NCBI RefSeq assembly: GCF_001653955.1
Contig: NZ_CP013022.1
Location: 62,001-126,000 of the forward strand
Direction: 5' to 3'
Length of the DNA: 64,000 nucleotides
Origin: Francisella persica ATCC VR-331
GTDB lineage: Bacteria > Pseudomonadota > Gammaproteobacteria > Francisellales > Francisellaceae
Shown: positions 1 to 9,532 of the stretch, in pieces
Numbering within the stretch: position 1 is the first letter of the stretch
Layout of the letters: each line of letters starts with the position of its first letter
Translations under genes and position numbers: made by a program
The notes under the pieces: generated by a model
The model's database searches: none
What the model saw: only the letters and a program-made list of their open reading frames with translations
Told to the model about the DNA's origin: nothing

Positions 1-649
1 TATTATTACCTTAAGGGCTATGGATTACAAAAATGCTACCACAGTTCCAGTTAATCCTCATTATTTTGGAAAAGTTAAATTAAATTATAAAAATGAGCTT
101 ACAAAATTTATAACCATCGGTGCTTTATCAGAAAAGAGAAAAAGTACCAAATTACTCATAAATGCTGCAAAAGAACTTTTAGATAACGATATTACAAACT
201 TCAAAATCACAGTCATTGGTAAAGGAAATATAAAATATTTGCCAGCTCAGTTACAAAGTTTTTTTGACATCAAGGGACGCCTAGACTTCAATCAAATGTA
301 TGATCAAATTGAAAAAGCTGATTTTATTCTCTCTGCTTATGAAGATAATCCTGAGCATAGAAAATACATCACATCTAAAACTAGCGGTACTTTTCAACTT
401 GTTTATGGTTTTTTAAAGCCAATCATTATTAGAGAAAATTTTGCGGCTATAAATGGGTTTAATCCAACTAATGCTATTTTATATTTACAAGATTCTCAAT
501 ACAGTGATGCGATGATAAGAGCAATAAATATGTCAGCCAAAGAATATAGACAAATTCAACTAAATCTAGAACAATATACTAATAAATTATACTTAAATTC
601 AAAAATTAACTTACAAAAATTAATCAAAGGATATATTACAAATGAATAA
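1..649 (+). CDS. Glycosyltransferase, C-terminal part (cut by window start)
   Basis: The frame is open to the first base of the window, so the N-terminus lies upstream; the ATG at 20 is probably internal. The visible ~215 residues look like the nucleotide-sugar-binding half of a GT-B glycosyltransferase: a fresh beta strand (KFITIGALSEKRKS) opens a Rossmann-like half, followed by an acidic stretch near ADFILSAYEDNPEH and a helical tail. There is no signal peptide in the visible part. Its stop overlaps the ATG of the next glycosyltransferase by 8 bases, so the two are translationally coupled and likely act in the same LPS or core assembly. The sugar and acceptor cannot be read from the sequence. 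The glycosyltransferase call is an inference from fold-like features and context. Confidence 0.6.
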   Translation, partial: IITLRAMDYKNATTVPVNPHYFGKVKLNYKNELTKFITIGALSEKRKSTKLLINAAKELLDNDITNFKITVIGKGNIKYLPAQLQSFFDIKGRLDFNQMYDQIEKADFILSAYEDNPEHRKYITSKTSGTFQLVYGFLKPIIIRENFAAINGFNPTNAILYLQDSQYSDAMIRAINMSAKEYRQIQLNLEQYTNKLYLNSKINLQKLIKGYITNE

Positions 650-1535
650 AATACCTATAGTTTTTACTTTTGATAAAAGAATCATTTTAGGTGCTGCTGT
701 AGCTATCAAAAGCTTAATTGATAATGCTAAACAAACTACATTTTATGATATTTATGTTTATCACCCAGATATTGCATATAAAACTATTAAATACTTTGAA
801 GAAATGTTATCTAATACTAATCATAGTATTAGTTTCTACCATATCCATAAATACAGATTTAAAGATGCTCCTATTAATAAGGGCGGTAGTTGGACCGAGA
901 TAGTATATTATAGGCTTCTAATACCTGAACTATTACCACAATATGATAAAGCAATATATATTGATGTAGATGTTTTGTTTAAAAAAGATTTAAGTGAGGT
1001 TTTCAACATTGACATATCTGGATATGAATGTGCTGCTGTACCTGTAGAACTAAACAGTAATAAAATGATTTGTCATAAATACTTCCCTGAAAATAAAAAT
1101 AAATATATCTATATTTCAAGCTTTTTAGTTATGAATCTAAAGTTAATGCGAGAAGAAAAAACCGTACAAAAATTTCTAGAAGTTATAAGTTCTTTTAACA
1201 AAAGACTAAAGTTTTTTGACTTAGATACATTAAATATTGCTTGTGATAGATTTTATGATTTACCTTTCTCATATGGAACTTTTCAGAGTATTTTCTATAA
1301 ACATGATGTTACAAAGGCTGGAGAATATCCATTTTTAATGGATATTTATAGTATCGAAGAACTTGAAAAAGCTAAGAAAGAAACTGTATTTATCCATTAT
1401 GTAGGCAAACCTGGTAAACCATGGCGAATGAAAAAACCGTATATAGATTATAAAGAATATATTAATAAAATCCCTAAAAAACTCAAGAAGTATACTTTTA
1501 GAGATATAAGAAAAAAACTTCTAAGTAAATACTAA
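642..1535 (+). CDS. Family 8 glycosyltransferase (LPS type)
   Basis: A 297-residue GT-A fold enzyme of the GT8 family, which includes LPS galactosyl- and glucosyltransferases such as RfaI/RfaJ. The N-terminus (PIVFTFDKRIILGAAVAIKS) is the typical first strand and helix. The segment around residue 105 (AIYIDVDVLFKKDLSEV) carries the DxD metal and nucleotide-sugar motif, and a late histidine region (FIHYVGKPGKPW) matches the family's second metal/phosphate site. It overlaps the previous glycosyltransferase by 8 bases and converges on a second polysaccharide cluster 20 bases away. I recall Schu S4 locus FTT1236 here, discussed as an LPS/capsule gene (waaY). Donor and acceptor are unknown. Confidence 0.82.
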   Translation: MNKIPIVFTFDKRIILGAAVAIKSLIDNAKQTTFYDIYVYHPDIAYKTIKYFEEMLSNTNHSISFYHIHKYRFKDAPINKGGSWTEIVYYRLLIPELLPQYDKAIYIDVDVLFKKDLSEVFNIDISGYECAAVPVELNSNKMICHKYFPENKNKYIYISSFLVMNLKLMREEKTVQKFLEVISSFNKRLKFFDLDTLNIACDRFYDLPFSYGTFQSIFYKHDVTKAGEYPFLMDIYSIEELEKAKKETVFIHYVGKPGKPWRMKKPYIDYKEYINKIPKKLKKYTFRDIRKKLLSKY

Positions 1536-1554
1536 GTAATAGTACAAAATTCTG

Positions 1555-2553
1555 TTATTTTCTTTCATAACCAATAACTTTCTTAAAAATTCTTTCAGCT
1601 AACATGGGTTTTAAAATACTATAAATTAACGCCCTTATTCGAGCTTTTTTAGTTTGCTTAGAAATATATAAATAATCTATGATATATAGCTCTTTTTTCT
1701 TTAAAAAATATTTTGATTTTAATCTAGGTTTATCGTTTTTAATATAACATTTATCATTAAACCAACATATTGGATAACTTTTAGCTAAATCAAAACATCC
1801 ATAAAGTTCCTTACGATATCCAGGATAAGAATTTAAACTAAATTGCTTACCCATAGAATCCATAATAGCATGGTTATTAAGAATTAGTATTTCAAAGACA
1901 AATTCATTTATTCGATACTTTCCTGGCTGAATATCTGACAAATCAGGCCTGTTTAGACAGATATTAACTGCCCTACCAAGCAAATTGGGACCTGTTGGAC
2001 TTAGAGGATCATTACCATAGTAACTATTGCGTGAGTTTTCAACTATCATTTCAATAGCTTTTTTAAAAAATGGGTGTTTTGCCTTTGAGCATAAAAATGC
2101 TTGAAATATATAGCCATCAAATTCAAAATCCTTTAAATATCTATCTTTTACAGATATAAAATCAACATCTTCCGATAGAATATTAGATATTGGCTGTAAC
2201 GGAACATTCTTAACATCTGAATAAACTCCACCATATATATAAAGTATACAATACCTAAATAAATCGGCTTTATAAGCCTTAGGATATATATTGTTGTATG
2301 CTTCAACTACATCTTTATCAAAATTTGCCTTGAGGAACTCTAGTACTTGCTGATCATCATATAAATGCAACTCCCAGTCAGAGTTATTTTTTATCCATAA
2401 CTGAATATTATTATACATATCATCACTAAGTTGATGAGAATGCCAAGTCATAAATATCTTTTTAGGTATATTATATTGTTTATCTATAGCCACATTACTC
2501 TGCGGTAAATAACATTTAAAATATTTCATAGTGACTATCTTTTTTTTGTTCAA
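1555..2553 (-). CDS. Glycosyltransferase with DXD-type sugar-binding region (GT32/OCH1-like)
   Basis: A 332-residue protein opening with the family strand IPKKIFMTWHS and containing the hallmark KADLFRYCILYIYGGVYSDVKN near residue 95-120. There the usual DxD pair appears as S-D-V-K, a variant that also occurs in some members of this 'capsular polysaccharide synthesis' family. It likely transfers a sugar to LPS or capsule in the cytoplasm. Its start overlaps the end of the upstream ligase-like gene by 38 bases, so the two form a tight minus-strand pair. The overlap may be shorter if a later start is used; the next methionine is MKYF at residue 9, still inside the overlap. Confidence 0.75.
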   Translation of the reverse strand: MNKKKIVTMKYFKCYLPQSNVAIDKQYNIPKKIFMTWHSHQLSDDMYNNIQLWIKNNSDWELHLYDDQQVLEFLKANFDKDVVEAYNNIYPKAYKADLFRYCILYIYGGVYSDVKNVPLQPISNILSEDVDFISVKDRYLKDFEFDGYIFQAFLCSKAKHPFFKKAIEMIVENSRNSYYGNDPLSPTGPNLLGRAVNICLNRPDLSDIQPGKYRINEFVFEILILNNHAIMDSMGKQFSLNSYPGYRKELYGCFDLAKSYPICWFNDKCYIKNDKPRLKSKYFLKKKELYIIDYLYISKQTKKARIRALIYSILKPMLAERIFKKVIGYERK

Positions 2554-3874
2554 TCTTTGATAAAAATATTGCTAATAACGTAAAAAACATACTTACTTCA
2601 TATTGTGTTGATAGATAATAACCTGTCAATGATGCTATAAAATAGCCTAATATAAAAACTCTTACACCAAATCTATCTTGAAGAGGAAGATTTTTAGTAA
2701 TATAAAATAAACTTATAAAAAACATTAATAAACACAATGCTGAAAATATGCCTCCTCTAAAAGTATAATTTATAAACTCATTATGAGGCTCTATAGGTTG
2801 ATTTTTAAGAACCATAGGATTAGCTTGCAGTTGCTGATTATTTTCTATTAGGTTTTGGGTACAATAATTTAAATCTGGTGTATTTCCAGTAAAAGAACAA
2901 CCCCATATAAAAACATTAGGATATTTTTTAAATATTTCTATAGAAGAAATATAATAAATCATTCTTAAACCTGTTGACTGCTGTTCTAAGTTTTTTCTTT
3001 CTATTTTAGAGTAACCATTTGATTCAAAAATTCTGACAATGCTTTTAGTAAATTCAGATGTTTTATCATGAAATATTTGACTTTTTTTATATGCAAAACT
3101 AAAAATAAAAGTCAAAGCTAATAAAGATAGAAAAGTCATTATCAGCATTTTTTTTATACTTAATGCATTAGTATTAGTTTGAATGCTGTAATTTTTTATA
3201 AATACAAAAGCATAATAAACTAACACAAAAACCTCGATAATATAGCCAACTTTACTAGTATTGATAAATAAGTCTGTAAAAATCACTAATAAAACCGATA
3301 ATAAAAAAATTAGCTTATTTCTTATTTTACTAGATTTTAGAGCTAAATTTAGAAAACAGACAGAAACAAAAGGAAAAGTAAAAGCAATTACTCCTTGTAC
3401 ATCAGGTCCATGGCCAAAAGTACCATATACACCTATTAAATCTATATTTGAGCTATATAAAAATTTTATAAAACACAATAAAGAAAATAATACTGTTACC
3501 GTTAAATACGACCATAATAAATAGTCTGCGAGTTTTTTATTTTGTGATAAAAAATAACCAAGTGAATAAGTATAAATTACAATAATAATAGGATTAGTAT
3601 AAGCTACTAATTCCTTAAGGATAATAGATTTATCATAAATAGTATAACCATATAAATATGCAGCATTAATAACCACCCCAGCAGCTAATAAAAATAATAA
3701 AGGCATATAGCGTTGAAATTTAGACTTATCAAAAGAAAAATCACGATTAACAAAAAAGAGAATTATTATTGTAATAAATGCTATTGATATTAATGCTCTA
3801 GCAAATAGGAAAACACTTGCAAAGATAACAATACCTGCTATTAAAACTATTTTAGGAAATATATTTTGCTTCAT
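2516..3874 (-). CDS. waaL: O-antigen ligase / polymerase-like membrane protein
   Basis: A 452-residue, very hydrophobic protein with about eleven membrane segments and one large periplasmic loop (roughly residues 265-375, from the YKKSQIF region through the conserved-looking PHNEFINYTFRGG). That layout and the H-N-E region are typical of the Wzy_C/O-antigen ligase family, which moves undecaprenyl-linked O-antigen onto lipid A-core at the periplasmic face. WaaL and Wzy share this topology, and sequence alone does not separate them. I recall Schu S4 FTT1238c being called WaaL, with mutants losing O-antigen and capsule. It is cotranscribed with the downstream glycosyltransferase. Confidence 0.72.
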   Translation of the reverse strand: MKQNIFPKIVLIAGIVIFASVFLFARALISIAFITIIILFFVNRDFSFDKSKFQRYMPLLFLLAAGVVINAAYLYGYTIYDKSIILKELVAYTNPIIIVIYTYSLGYFLSQNKKLADYLLWSYLTVTVLFSLLCFIKFLYSSNIDLIGVYGTFGHGPDVQGVIAFTFPFVSVCFLNLALKSSKIRNKLIFLLSVLLVIFTDLFINTSKVGYIIEVFVLVYYAFVFIKNYSIQTNTNALSIKKMLIMTFLSLLALTFIFSFAYKKSQIFHDKTSEFTKSIVRIFESNGYSKIERKNLEQQSTGLRMIYYISSIEIFKKYPNVFIWGCSFTGNTPDLNYCTQNLIENNQQLQANPMVLKNQPIEPHNEFINYTFRGGIFSALCLLMFFISLFYITKNLPLQDRFGVRVFILGYFIASLTGYYLSTQYEVSMFFTLLAIFLSKIEQKKDSHYEIF

Positions 3875-3894
3875 ACTTACATAACCATATTTAC

Positions 3895-4443
3895 TTATTT
3901 GATATTACTACACTCTTTTAGCAATCTAAAAATCTCTTTAAATGACTTAATTGTAGTATTTTTTTCTACTTCCTTATAATGATTTCTAATTAGTTGTCTT
4001 AAATTTTGAATATCTAAATCTGGAAATTCTTGTATCAATATATCTAATGTATCATGCATTTTAAATGGATCTAAAAGATTATTACGAATATTTTCTAAAC
4101 GCTTAAACATTAGATTTGCTTGTTTGTCTTTATTGACAAGCACATCATAAGCCTTATGAATCTCATCAAGATTATCTGTTTTACGTAAAAGTTTACCAAT
4201 AAACTGTGTTTGTCTTTTTAAAGCTATCTTTTGTAAGCTTTTAGCAGTGATAATACTATTTTTAAGATTATAATCGATTGGTAATTTCTCTAACTGTTTT
4301 TTACTTAGCTCAGTCAAAGAGCTACCGAAATCTGTTATCTCTAATGCATCTTTTTTAAAAGATGTCTTACTCTTTACGGCTTTATAATGAGAATTTTCTC
4401 TTTCTAAACGATCTATTTCATCAAGATCAATAACTTTACCCAT
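3895..4443 (-). CDS. darP: Ribosome assembly factor DarP (YjgA/DUF615)
   Basis: A 182-residue, charged, helical, soluble protein. Family signatures are the LTELSKKQLEKLPID stretch (residues ~44-58), the KRQTQFIGKLLRK segment (~77-89), which is the strongest block in YjgA proteins, and LRQLIRNHYKE near residue 148. DarP/YjgA binds late 50S precursors and helps mature the peptidyl-transferase centre; that role is known from E. coli and is inferred here. Length matches the family (about 180). It diverges from glyA with about 98 bases between the starts and lies 20 bases upstream of the ligase-like gene on the same strand, so it may lead that transcript. Confidence 0.85.
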   Translation of the reverse strand: MGKVIDLDEIDRLERENSHYKAVKSKTSFKKDALEITDFGSSLTELSKKQLEKLPIDYNLKNSIITAKSLQKIALKRQTQFIGKLLRKTDNLDEIHKAYDVLVNKDKQANLMFKRLENIRNNLLDPFKMHDTLDILIQEFPDLDIQNLRQLIRNHYKEVEKNTTIKSFKEIFRLLKECSNIK

Positions 4444-4541
4444 AGCTTTTATTTTTCAATTTGTTTATATAATATATAAGTTATAATTTTAAACATTAAA
4501 TTTATTTTATCCATCTAAAAAATATCAGGAGACTACTAAAT

Positions 4542-5795
4542 ATGTTTAGCTTTGAAAAAAATAGCCTAAAAAATACCGATAAAGAGATTTTTGACGCTAT
4601 ACAACTTGAAGTTAAAAGACAGCATGAACATGTTGAGCTTATAGCATCAGAAAACTATGCAAGTCCTGCGGTAATGGAGGCACAAGGATCACAACTTACA
4701 AACAAATACGCCGAGGGTTATCATGGTAAAAGGTATTATGGTGGTTGTGAATTTGTTGATATCGCTGAGAAACTTGCTATAGAGAGAGCACAGAAACTAT
4801 TTGGCGTTGATTATGCTAATGTTCAACCACACTCGGGTTCTCAAGCAAATGCTGCTGTTTATAATGCTGTCTTAAAACCAGGTGATACTGTTCTTGGTAT
4901 GGATTTAGGTGCAGGTGGGCACCTAACACATGGTAGTAAAGTTAATTTCTCTGGAAAAATTTATAACTCTATTCAATACGGCTTAGATGAAAATGGCGAT
5001 ATAGACTACGAGCAAGTAGCACAATTAGCTAAAGAATATAAACCAAAAATGATAATAGCAGGCTTCTCAGCATTTTCTGGCATAATTAACTGGCAAAAGT
5101 TTAGAGAAATAGCTAATTCTTTAGATACCGTACTAATGGCAGATATAGCTCATGTGGCAGGGCTAGTGGCAGCTGGAGTATACCCTAACCCATTCCCATA
5201 TGTTGATGTTGCAACTACAACTACACATAAAACATTAAGAGGACCTAGAGGTGGTTTAATACTTTGTAATAATAATCCAGAACTTACAAAAAAATTCCAA
5301 TCAGCTATTTTCCCTGGCATTCAAGGAGGTCCTTTGATGCATGTAATTGCAGCTAAGGCAGTTGCTTTTAAGGAAGCATTAGATCCTAGTTTCGTTTGTT
5401 ATCAAAACCAAGTACTCGAAAATGCTAAAGCTATGGAAAAAGTTTTAAAAGAGCGCGGCATCAATATAATCTCTGGCGGAACTAGTAATCATCTACTTTT
5501 GCTTGATATTACAAATACAGGTTTCTCTGGTAAAGAAGCTGAAGCAGCTCTAGGCAGAGCAAACATCACTGTTAATAAAAACTCTATTCCAAATGACCCT
5601 CGCTCTCCTTTAGTTACTAGTGGTCTAAGAATTGGAAGCCCCGCTATAACAACAAGAGGCTTTAAAAAGAATGAATGTGAATTAGTCGCTAACTTATTAG
5701 CAGATGTAGTGTTTAACTGTGGTAATGAACAAATAGAACACCAAACAGCAGCTAAAATTTTAAATCTTTGTAATAAATTCCCTGTTTATAAATAA
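4542..5795 (+). CDS. glyA: Serine hydroxymethyltransferase
   Basis: A PLP enzyme converting serine and tetrahydrofolate to glycine and 5,10-methylene-THF; cytosolic, central one-carbon source. The 417 residues match E. coli GlyA (417). Seen in the sequence: [10 protein letters not shown] at 32-41, the ASH-like QPHSGSQAN at 95-103, and the PLP-lysine motif [14 protein letters not shown] with the Schiff-base lysine at residue 230. The C-terminal [10 protein letters not shown] motif is also present. A clear ribosome site (aggaga) lies 9 bases before the ATG. It is transcribed alone from an AT-rich divergent region shared with darP. All catalytic blocks are intact. Confidence 0.97.
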   Translation: MFSFEKNSLKNTDKEIFDAIQLEVKRQHEHVELIASENYASPAVMEAQGSQLTNKYAEGYHGKRYYGGCEFVDIAEKLAIERAQKLFGVDYANVQPHSGSQANAAVYNAVLKPGDTVLGMDLGAGGHLTHGSKVNFSGKIYNSIQYGLDENGDIDYEQVAQLAKEYKPKMIIAGFSAFSGIINWQKFREIANSLDTVLMADIAHVAGLVAAGVYPNPFPYVDVATTTTHKTLRGPRGGLILCNNNPELTKKFQSAIFPGIQGGPLMHVIAAKAVAFKEALDPSFVCYQNQVLENAKAMEKVLKERGINIISGGTSNHLLLLDITNTGFSGKEAEAALGRANITVNKNSIPNDPRSPLVTSGLRIGSPAITTRGFKKNECELVANLLADVVFNCGNEQIEHQTAAKILNLCNKFPVYK

Positions 5796-5977
5796 ACTCA
5801 AATCATATAAATTATTAATTTAATTTTTACTCCATAATTCTTAATTGATATTCACAACTCTAGTTTTTTTAAATTTAATATTAAACTTAAAACCTTTTAT
5901 TTATAACAATATATAACCTATAATTAAAATTTTAAATAAAAAAATTCATTTATTTCAAAAAAATAAATAAATAAATA

Positions 5978-6006
5978 TTGACACAAAATATAATTATAAG
6001 TATAAT
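5978..6006 (+). promoter_or_regulatory. Perfect-consensus sigma-70 promoter
   Basis: TTGACA at 5978-5983 and TATAAT at 6001-6006 are separated by exactly 17 bases, a full match to the housekeeping consensus. An A/T-rich stretch directly upstream (about 5940-5977) could act as an UP element. The start of transcription would fall near 6013, leaving a leader of about 50 bases before the exported-protein gene at 6065, which has a strong aaggag ribosome site at 6051-6058. This predicts very high constitutive expression. Confidence 0.85.
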
Positions 6007-6064
6007 TTGCCTAAACTTTAGAAAAAGTTAATAATAACATTTTAATAAAGTAAGGAGAACCAAA

Positions 6065-7555
6065 ATGAAAAAGACATTAACTATAGCGCTTTTAGGAACT
6101 ATCGCAGCAACTTCTGCTTACGCTAATAATTTAAATGCAAAAATCGTAAGTGAATCTGTTACTAAGTATTCTAATAATGCTGAGACTGCTGCTAATACTA
6201 ATGTAGATTCAACAATTCATGCTGTTAAAAGTATAGCTGATATTGGTGATATACAAGCAAATGGAGCAAAATTAGCAAAAGGTTTAGTATTAACTAGTAG
6301 TGGTCAGGTTAAAATTCCTAATACTGTTAAGCCTAAAGATATGTATATGACAGATGAAACTGCGGCCGCTAAAGGTATTGCTAAATATAACGCTGAAAAA
6401 GATGATATTAACGCTAATATCGAAAGATTGACAGAAAAAAGAAATAATGTTTCTGGAATAGGTAAGGCAATTAAACAATTAAACTATGATCGTAAAATCG
6501 CTCAGAAAAAAGAAGAATTGAAAGCTATCGATATTAAAATAGATATCTTAAAGGGCATTGAGGATGGTAGTAAAGCATATGCTGAAGAAAAAATTGCTCA
6601 ATTTAATAATGTTAAAAATATAACTATAAATGGTCCTAAAGCATACTTTAATGATATTGCTAAACCAATATCATCACATTTAAATGCAGCATGGGACTCT
6701 GCTACTAGCCTTAATTATATGGGTTATAGAAGTAATATTGATATGTTCTGGAGTGCAAAAATAGCTCTTTTGAATGGTCAATACTACGTCAATAGTAAAG
6801 ATGCAGCTACAGCTATTGAATTTAATGATATCAAAAATTACTTAACTATCCAAGCTATCAAGTCTATTCGAAGTAGCGATACAACAAAAGCTATTGCACT
6901 ATATGCTGATGCTACAACACTTGCTTATGTAGTAACTACTCTAAATGACTTAGAAAGTGGTATTCAGAAGAAGATAGCTACTTCACCAAGAATAACAGCA
7001 CAATCGATCTGTGAAGCTAACCTACTTAATATCAAAGCTAATACCAAAGTTAGTGCAGCTAGAAACGTTATTAGTGGACTATCAGACCCAAAAAATGTGA
7101 AAGCTATACTTACACAATTATTAGATAGGTTTAGTATAGGTGATATTACAGTTTATGATCTATATAAGTTAGGTAACATATGGGCAATCAATGCTGCTGT
7201 AAACGCAATCAGTGCTGCAATAGGTTCTGAAGGGTTGATATATGTGAAAGATCGTACTTTAATGTTAAGACCTGCAAGTGCTGTAGCTGATATTGTTGCT
7301 AATGCTATTACTGAGGATAGTGTTTACAAACAAGTAAGTGATGCTGATAGCATTCTATTTGGTAATAATGCTTGTAACTTTATAGCAGCTAAAAATAGTA
7401 GCAATCCTATAGCTCAAGCTATGGTTGCAGCTTCTAAACAAATAGCTGAGAAACTATCTAAAGGTGAAGTTGTCTCCCCTGCTTTCGAAGAGAAAGTATA
7501 TGTAGCTTTAGAAGCAACTATTTTTGAAAACTTAAACAAGGTTTTACCTAAATAA
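6065..7555 (+). CDS. Unrecognised large exported protein
   Basis: A 496-residue protein with a clean Sec signal peptide (MKKTLTIALLGTIAATSAYA, likely cut after residue 20). The mature part is rich in Ala, Asn, Ile, Lys and Asp, with no membrane segment. Residues ~98-175 are a charged helical, coiled-coil-like stretch (ERLTEKRNN, KKEELKAIDIKIDILK). Only two cysteines are seen, at CEANL and NNACNF, which could pair after export. I recognise no enzyme motif, repeat or lipobox. It stands alone behind a consensus promoter and strong ribosome site, so it should be an abundant periplasmic or secreted protein. It is probably Francisella-specific, which is inference. Confidence 0.8.
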   Translation: MKKTLTIALLGTIAATSAYANNLNAKIVSESVTKYSNNAETAANTNVDSTIHAVKSIADIGDIQANGAKLAKGLVLTSSGQVKIPNTVKPKDMYMTDETAAAKGIAKYNAEKDDINANIERLTEKRNNVSGIGKAIKQLNYDRKIAQKKEELKAIDIKIDILKGIEDGSKAYAEEKIAQFNNVKNITINGPKAYFNDIAKPISSHLNAAWDSATSLNYMGYRSNIDMFWSAKIALLNGQYYVNSKDAATAIEFNDIKNYLTIQAIKSIRSSDTTKAIALYADATTLAYVVTTLNDLESGIQKKIATSPRITAQSICEANLLNIKANTKVSAARNVISGLSDPKNVKAILTQLLDRFSIGDITVYDLYKLGNIWAINAAVNAISAAIGSEGLIYVKDRTLMLRPASAVADIVANAITEDSVYKQVSDADSILFGNNACNFIAAKNSSNPIAQAMVAASKQIAEKLSKGEVVSPAFEEKVYVALEATIFENLNKVLPK

Positions 7556-7753
7556 ATAATAAACTTAAATTATAATTTCTAAAATATATAAGCTGCCTTG
7601 TGTAGTTTTTTTATATCTAAACAATTTGTCTATTATTATATTTGTAAGCAATACCATATATCAAGGTCAGTTTTTTGATAAAAATTGTTAGAAAACTGAA
7701 GTACAAAATTAGGAGATAGTTAAACTATTTTAACCACAAAACCCCACCTAATA

Positions 7754-7782
7754 TTTATTATCAACATAATGTTGATAATAAA
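7754..7782. repeat. 29-base near-perfect palindrome
   Basis: Fourteen bases (TTTATTATCAACAT) are followed by one central base and their exact reverse complement. Neither side is followed by a T run, so it does not look like a terminator. The short centre favours a DNA-binding-protein operator over an RNA hairpin. It lies in the gene-poor stretch after the exported-protein gene. Confidence 0.6.
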
Positions 7783-7799
7783 TTAGACTTTGAATCATA

Positions 7800-8545
7800 T
7801 TATTCTTAATTTGCCAAATAGTAACTTAGTTAATCTATAACTTGTTTAGAAACACTTGCTAAGCCATTATTAATCTGAATTGATACTGGTGTAAGTTGCA
7901 AAACTTTGTAAAAAGTATCCTCTCTTTTGGATATGATTTTTTAGGATCGAATAGTTCGCATGTGGATATCAAGTCTTTATAATATATACCAGCATACTGA
8001 TACTTCGCCAGTATTTGAACTCTACCAACACTCTCATTCTCTAGAGTCTGGTCCAGTATTTTCACAACAATATTAAGATAATTCTTATGCTAAAAATCAT
8101 AGTTCCTAATTTGTATGTTGGTGTGATATCTATATTATTTAGTTTTATAGTATAAATCTGACTGACTTTCTACCTATTTTTTTAAAACAAAACAAGTAGT
8201 TAAAGAATCTTTTTGAGTTAAATCTTGAGTTATTATTACTATTATTATTTTAATTTCAGAACAAAAAGCAAACTGCTCACCTCAATGTTAATTATTTAGT
8301 TTTGAGTAGTAGAATGAAAGAGATTTTTTTGATCAAAATATTTATAAGCCTCACTGTTATTTCTCCACTTATCAAACTAAAATGGCTTGCAAGCTTGTGT
8401 GTCCTTAAGATTAGGTTTGTAACTACTCCCACTCCATAAGAGCCTCCACCACCATTTGAAATCAAAAAAACTTGATTTTGGCATTCATTTGCGGTGCTAC
8501 TTGCATCTACAATAACCACTTCACTTTGCATAACATTAGTAAATG
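7800..8545 (-). pseudogene. Unidentified gene remnants
   Basis: Two short minus-strand open stretches survive here: 8292-8531 (79 codons, starting MQSEVVIVDASSTANE) and 7859-8065 (68 codons, containing VGRVQILAKYQYAGIYYKDL). They are separated by stops and may be the two ends of one decayed gene. Neither has a good ribosome site or a family I recognise. The glycine-rich SNGGGGSYGVGV stretch is the only distinctive piece. The rest of 7556-8619 holds no further gene that I can see apart from the palindrome at 7754. Confidence 0.35.
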
Positions 8546-8619
8546 AATGTTAGATGATTGACATTTCAACAAAAAATTTATTGAATTTCACAGATAATAA
8601 ATTTTAAATTGGAGTTAAC

Positions 8620-9444
8620 CTATAACCAACCAAGCCACCTTTGATACCAGCTTTGCTCTTCTGTGCCATCTGGACGAAGGTTTTTAAGGAATTTATTTTT
8701 AGGATAGTTTTTCTTAAGTACACGAATATTTGCTTTAGCCTGATCATACAAACCAAGTTTATTATATGATCTAATAGTTAAAACTAATGCATCCTCTGTT
8801 GATGTACTTTGTGGATAACTTCTTATCACCTGAGAAGCTCTGTCTATTGCAGCATTATAAGCACCTCTTTTGAAATAAAAATGAGCTATATCATCATAAT
8901 GCCTTGCGATAGTATTATTTATAAATACCATCCTACGTTTAGCATCCGGGACAAAACTACCATTAGGATCTAATTGAATAGCTTTTTCAAAATTAGTATA
9001 TGCATCTTGATATCCGGTAGGATCATGATAGTTCATATCATATGGCGCATAAGTCTGTAACATTCCTCTACCATCTTCAAAGCCTACAACACCTATCATA
9101 TAGTAAACATACCCTTTATATATACTATATGGGTACATCTTAATAAACTGTTGTCCTAATGCAAGCGCCATAGTTGATTCATCATCCATGTAATAAACAT
9201 ATATCAAATCAACCATACCCTTCTCTGCTAATGGCGTAAACGGATACTGTGCTAACAAAGACTTATACGATCTAATCGCATCAAAATACTTTTCATTCTG
9301 CATTTGCTCATGAGCCTTAGCATAAATAAATCTAGCAGTATAACTTGTGTAAACTTGTGGCAACTCACTATCCTTCTTAGGTCCACATGAACTTAGTAGC
9401 AGCAAAATAAATGTAGTTACTACTAAATATAAAAACCTTTCCAT
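8620..9444 (-). CDS. bamD: Outer membrane assembly lipoprotein BamD
   Basis: A 274-residue lipoprotein: signal peptide with lipobox LSSC and lipidated Cys20, then tetratricopeptide-like helical repeats through residue ~255. BamD joins BamA in the complex that folds beta-barrel proteins into the outer membrane and is usually essential. Family marks are the first TPR (YAKAHEQMQNEKYFDAIRSY), the YYMDDES/PYSIYKGYVYYMIG block around residues 88-118, and IARHYDDIAHFYFKRGAY near 180. Length agrees with other BamD proteins (about 245-280). It is divergent from rluD, an arrangement also found in E. coli. Confidence 0.92.
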   Translation of the reverse strand: MERFLYLVVTTFILLLLSSCGPKKDSELPQVYTSYTARFIYAKAHEQMQNEKYFDAIRSYKSLLAQYPFTPLAEKGMVDLIYVYYMDDESTMALALGQQFIKMYPYSIYKGYVYYMIGVVGFEDGRGMLQTYAPYDMNYHDPTGYQDAYTNFEKAIQLDPNGSFVPDAKRRMVFINNTIARHYDDIAHFYFKRGAYNAAIDRASQVIRSYPQSTSTEDALVLTIRSYNKLGLYDQAKANIRVLKKNYPKNKFLKNLRPDGTEEQSWYQRWLGWL

Positions 9445-9532
9445 TTTATTAACTATCCTTAGAATTTTCTTATATAATTCTATGTGAAATTAATATTTTA
9501 TACATAAAACTACTTAATATTAAGCACATAAC

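Noticed and set aside
7754-7782. Palindrome as a transcription terminator
   Set aside because: No T run follows on either strand and the centre is one base.
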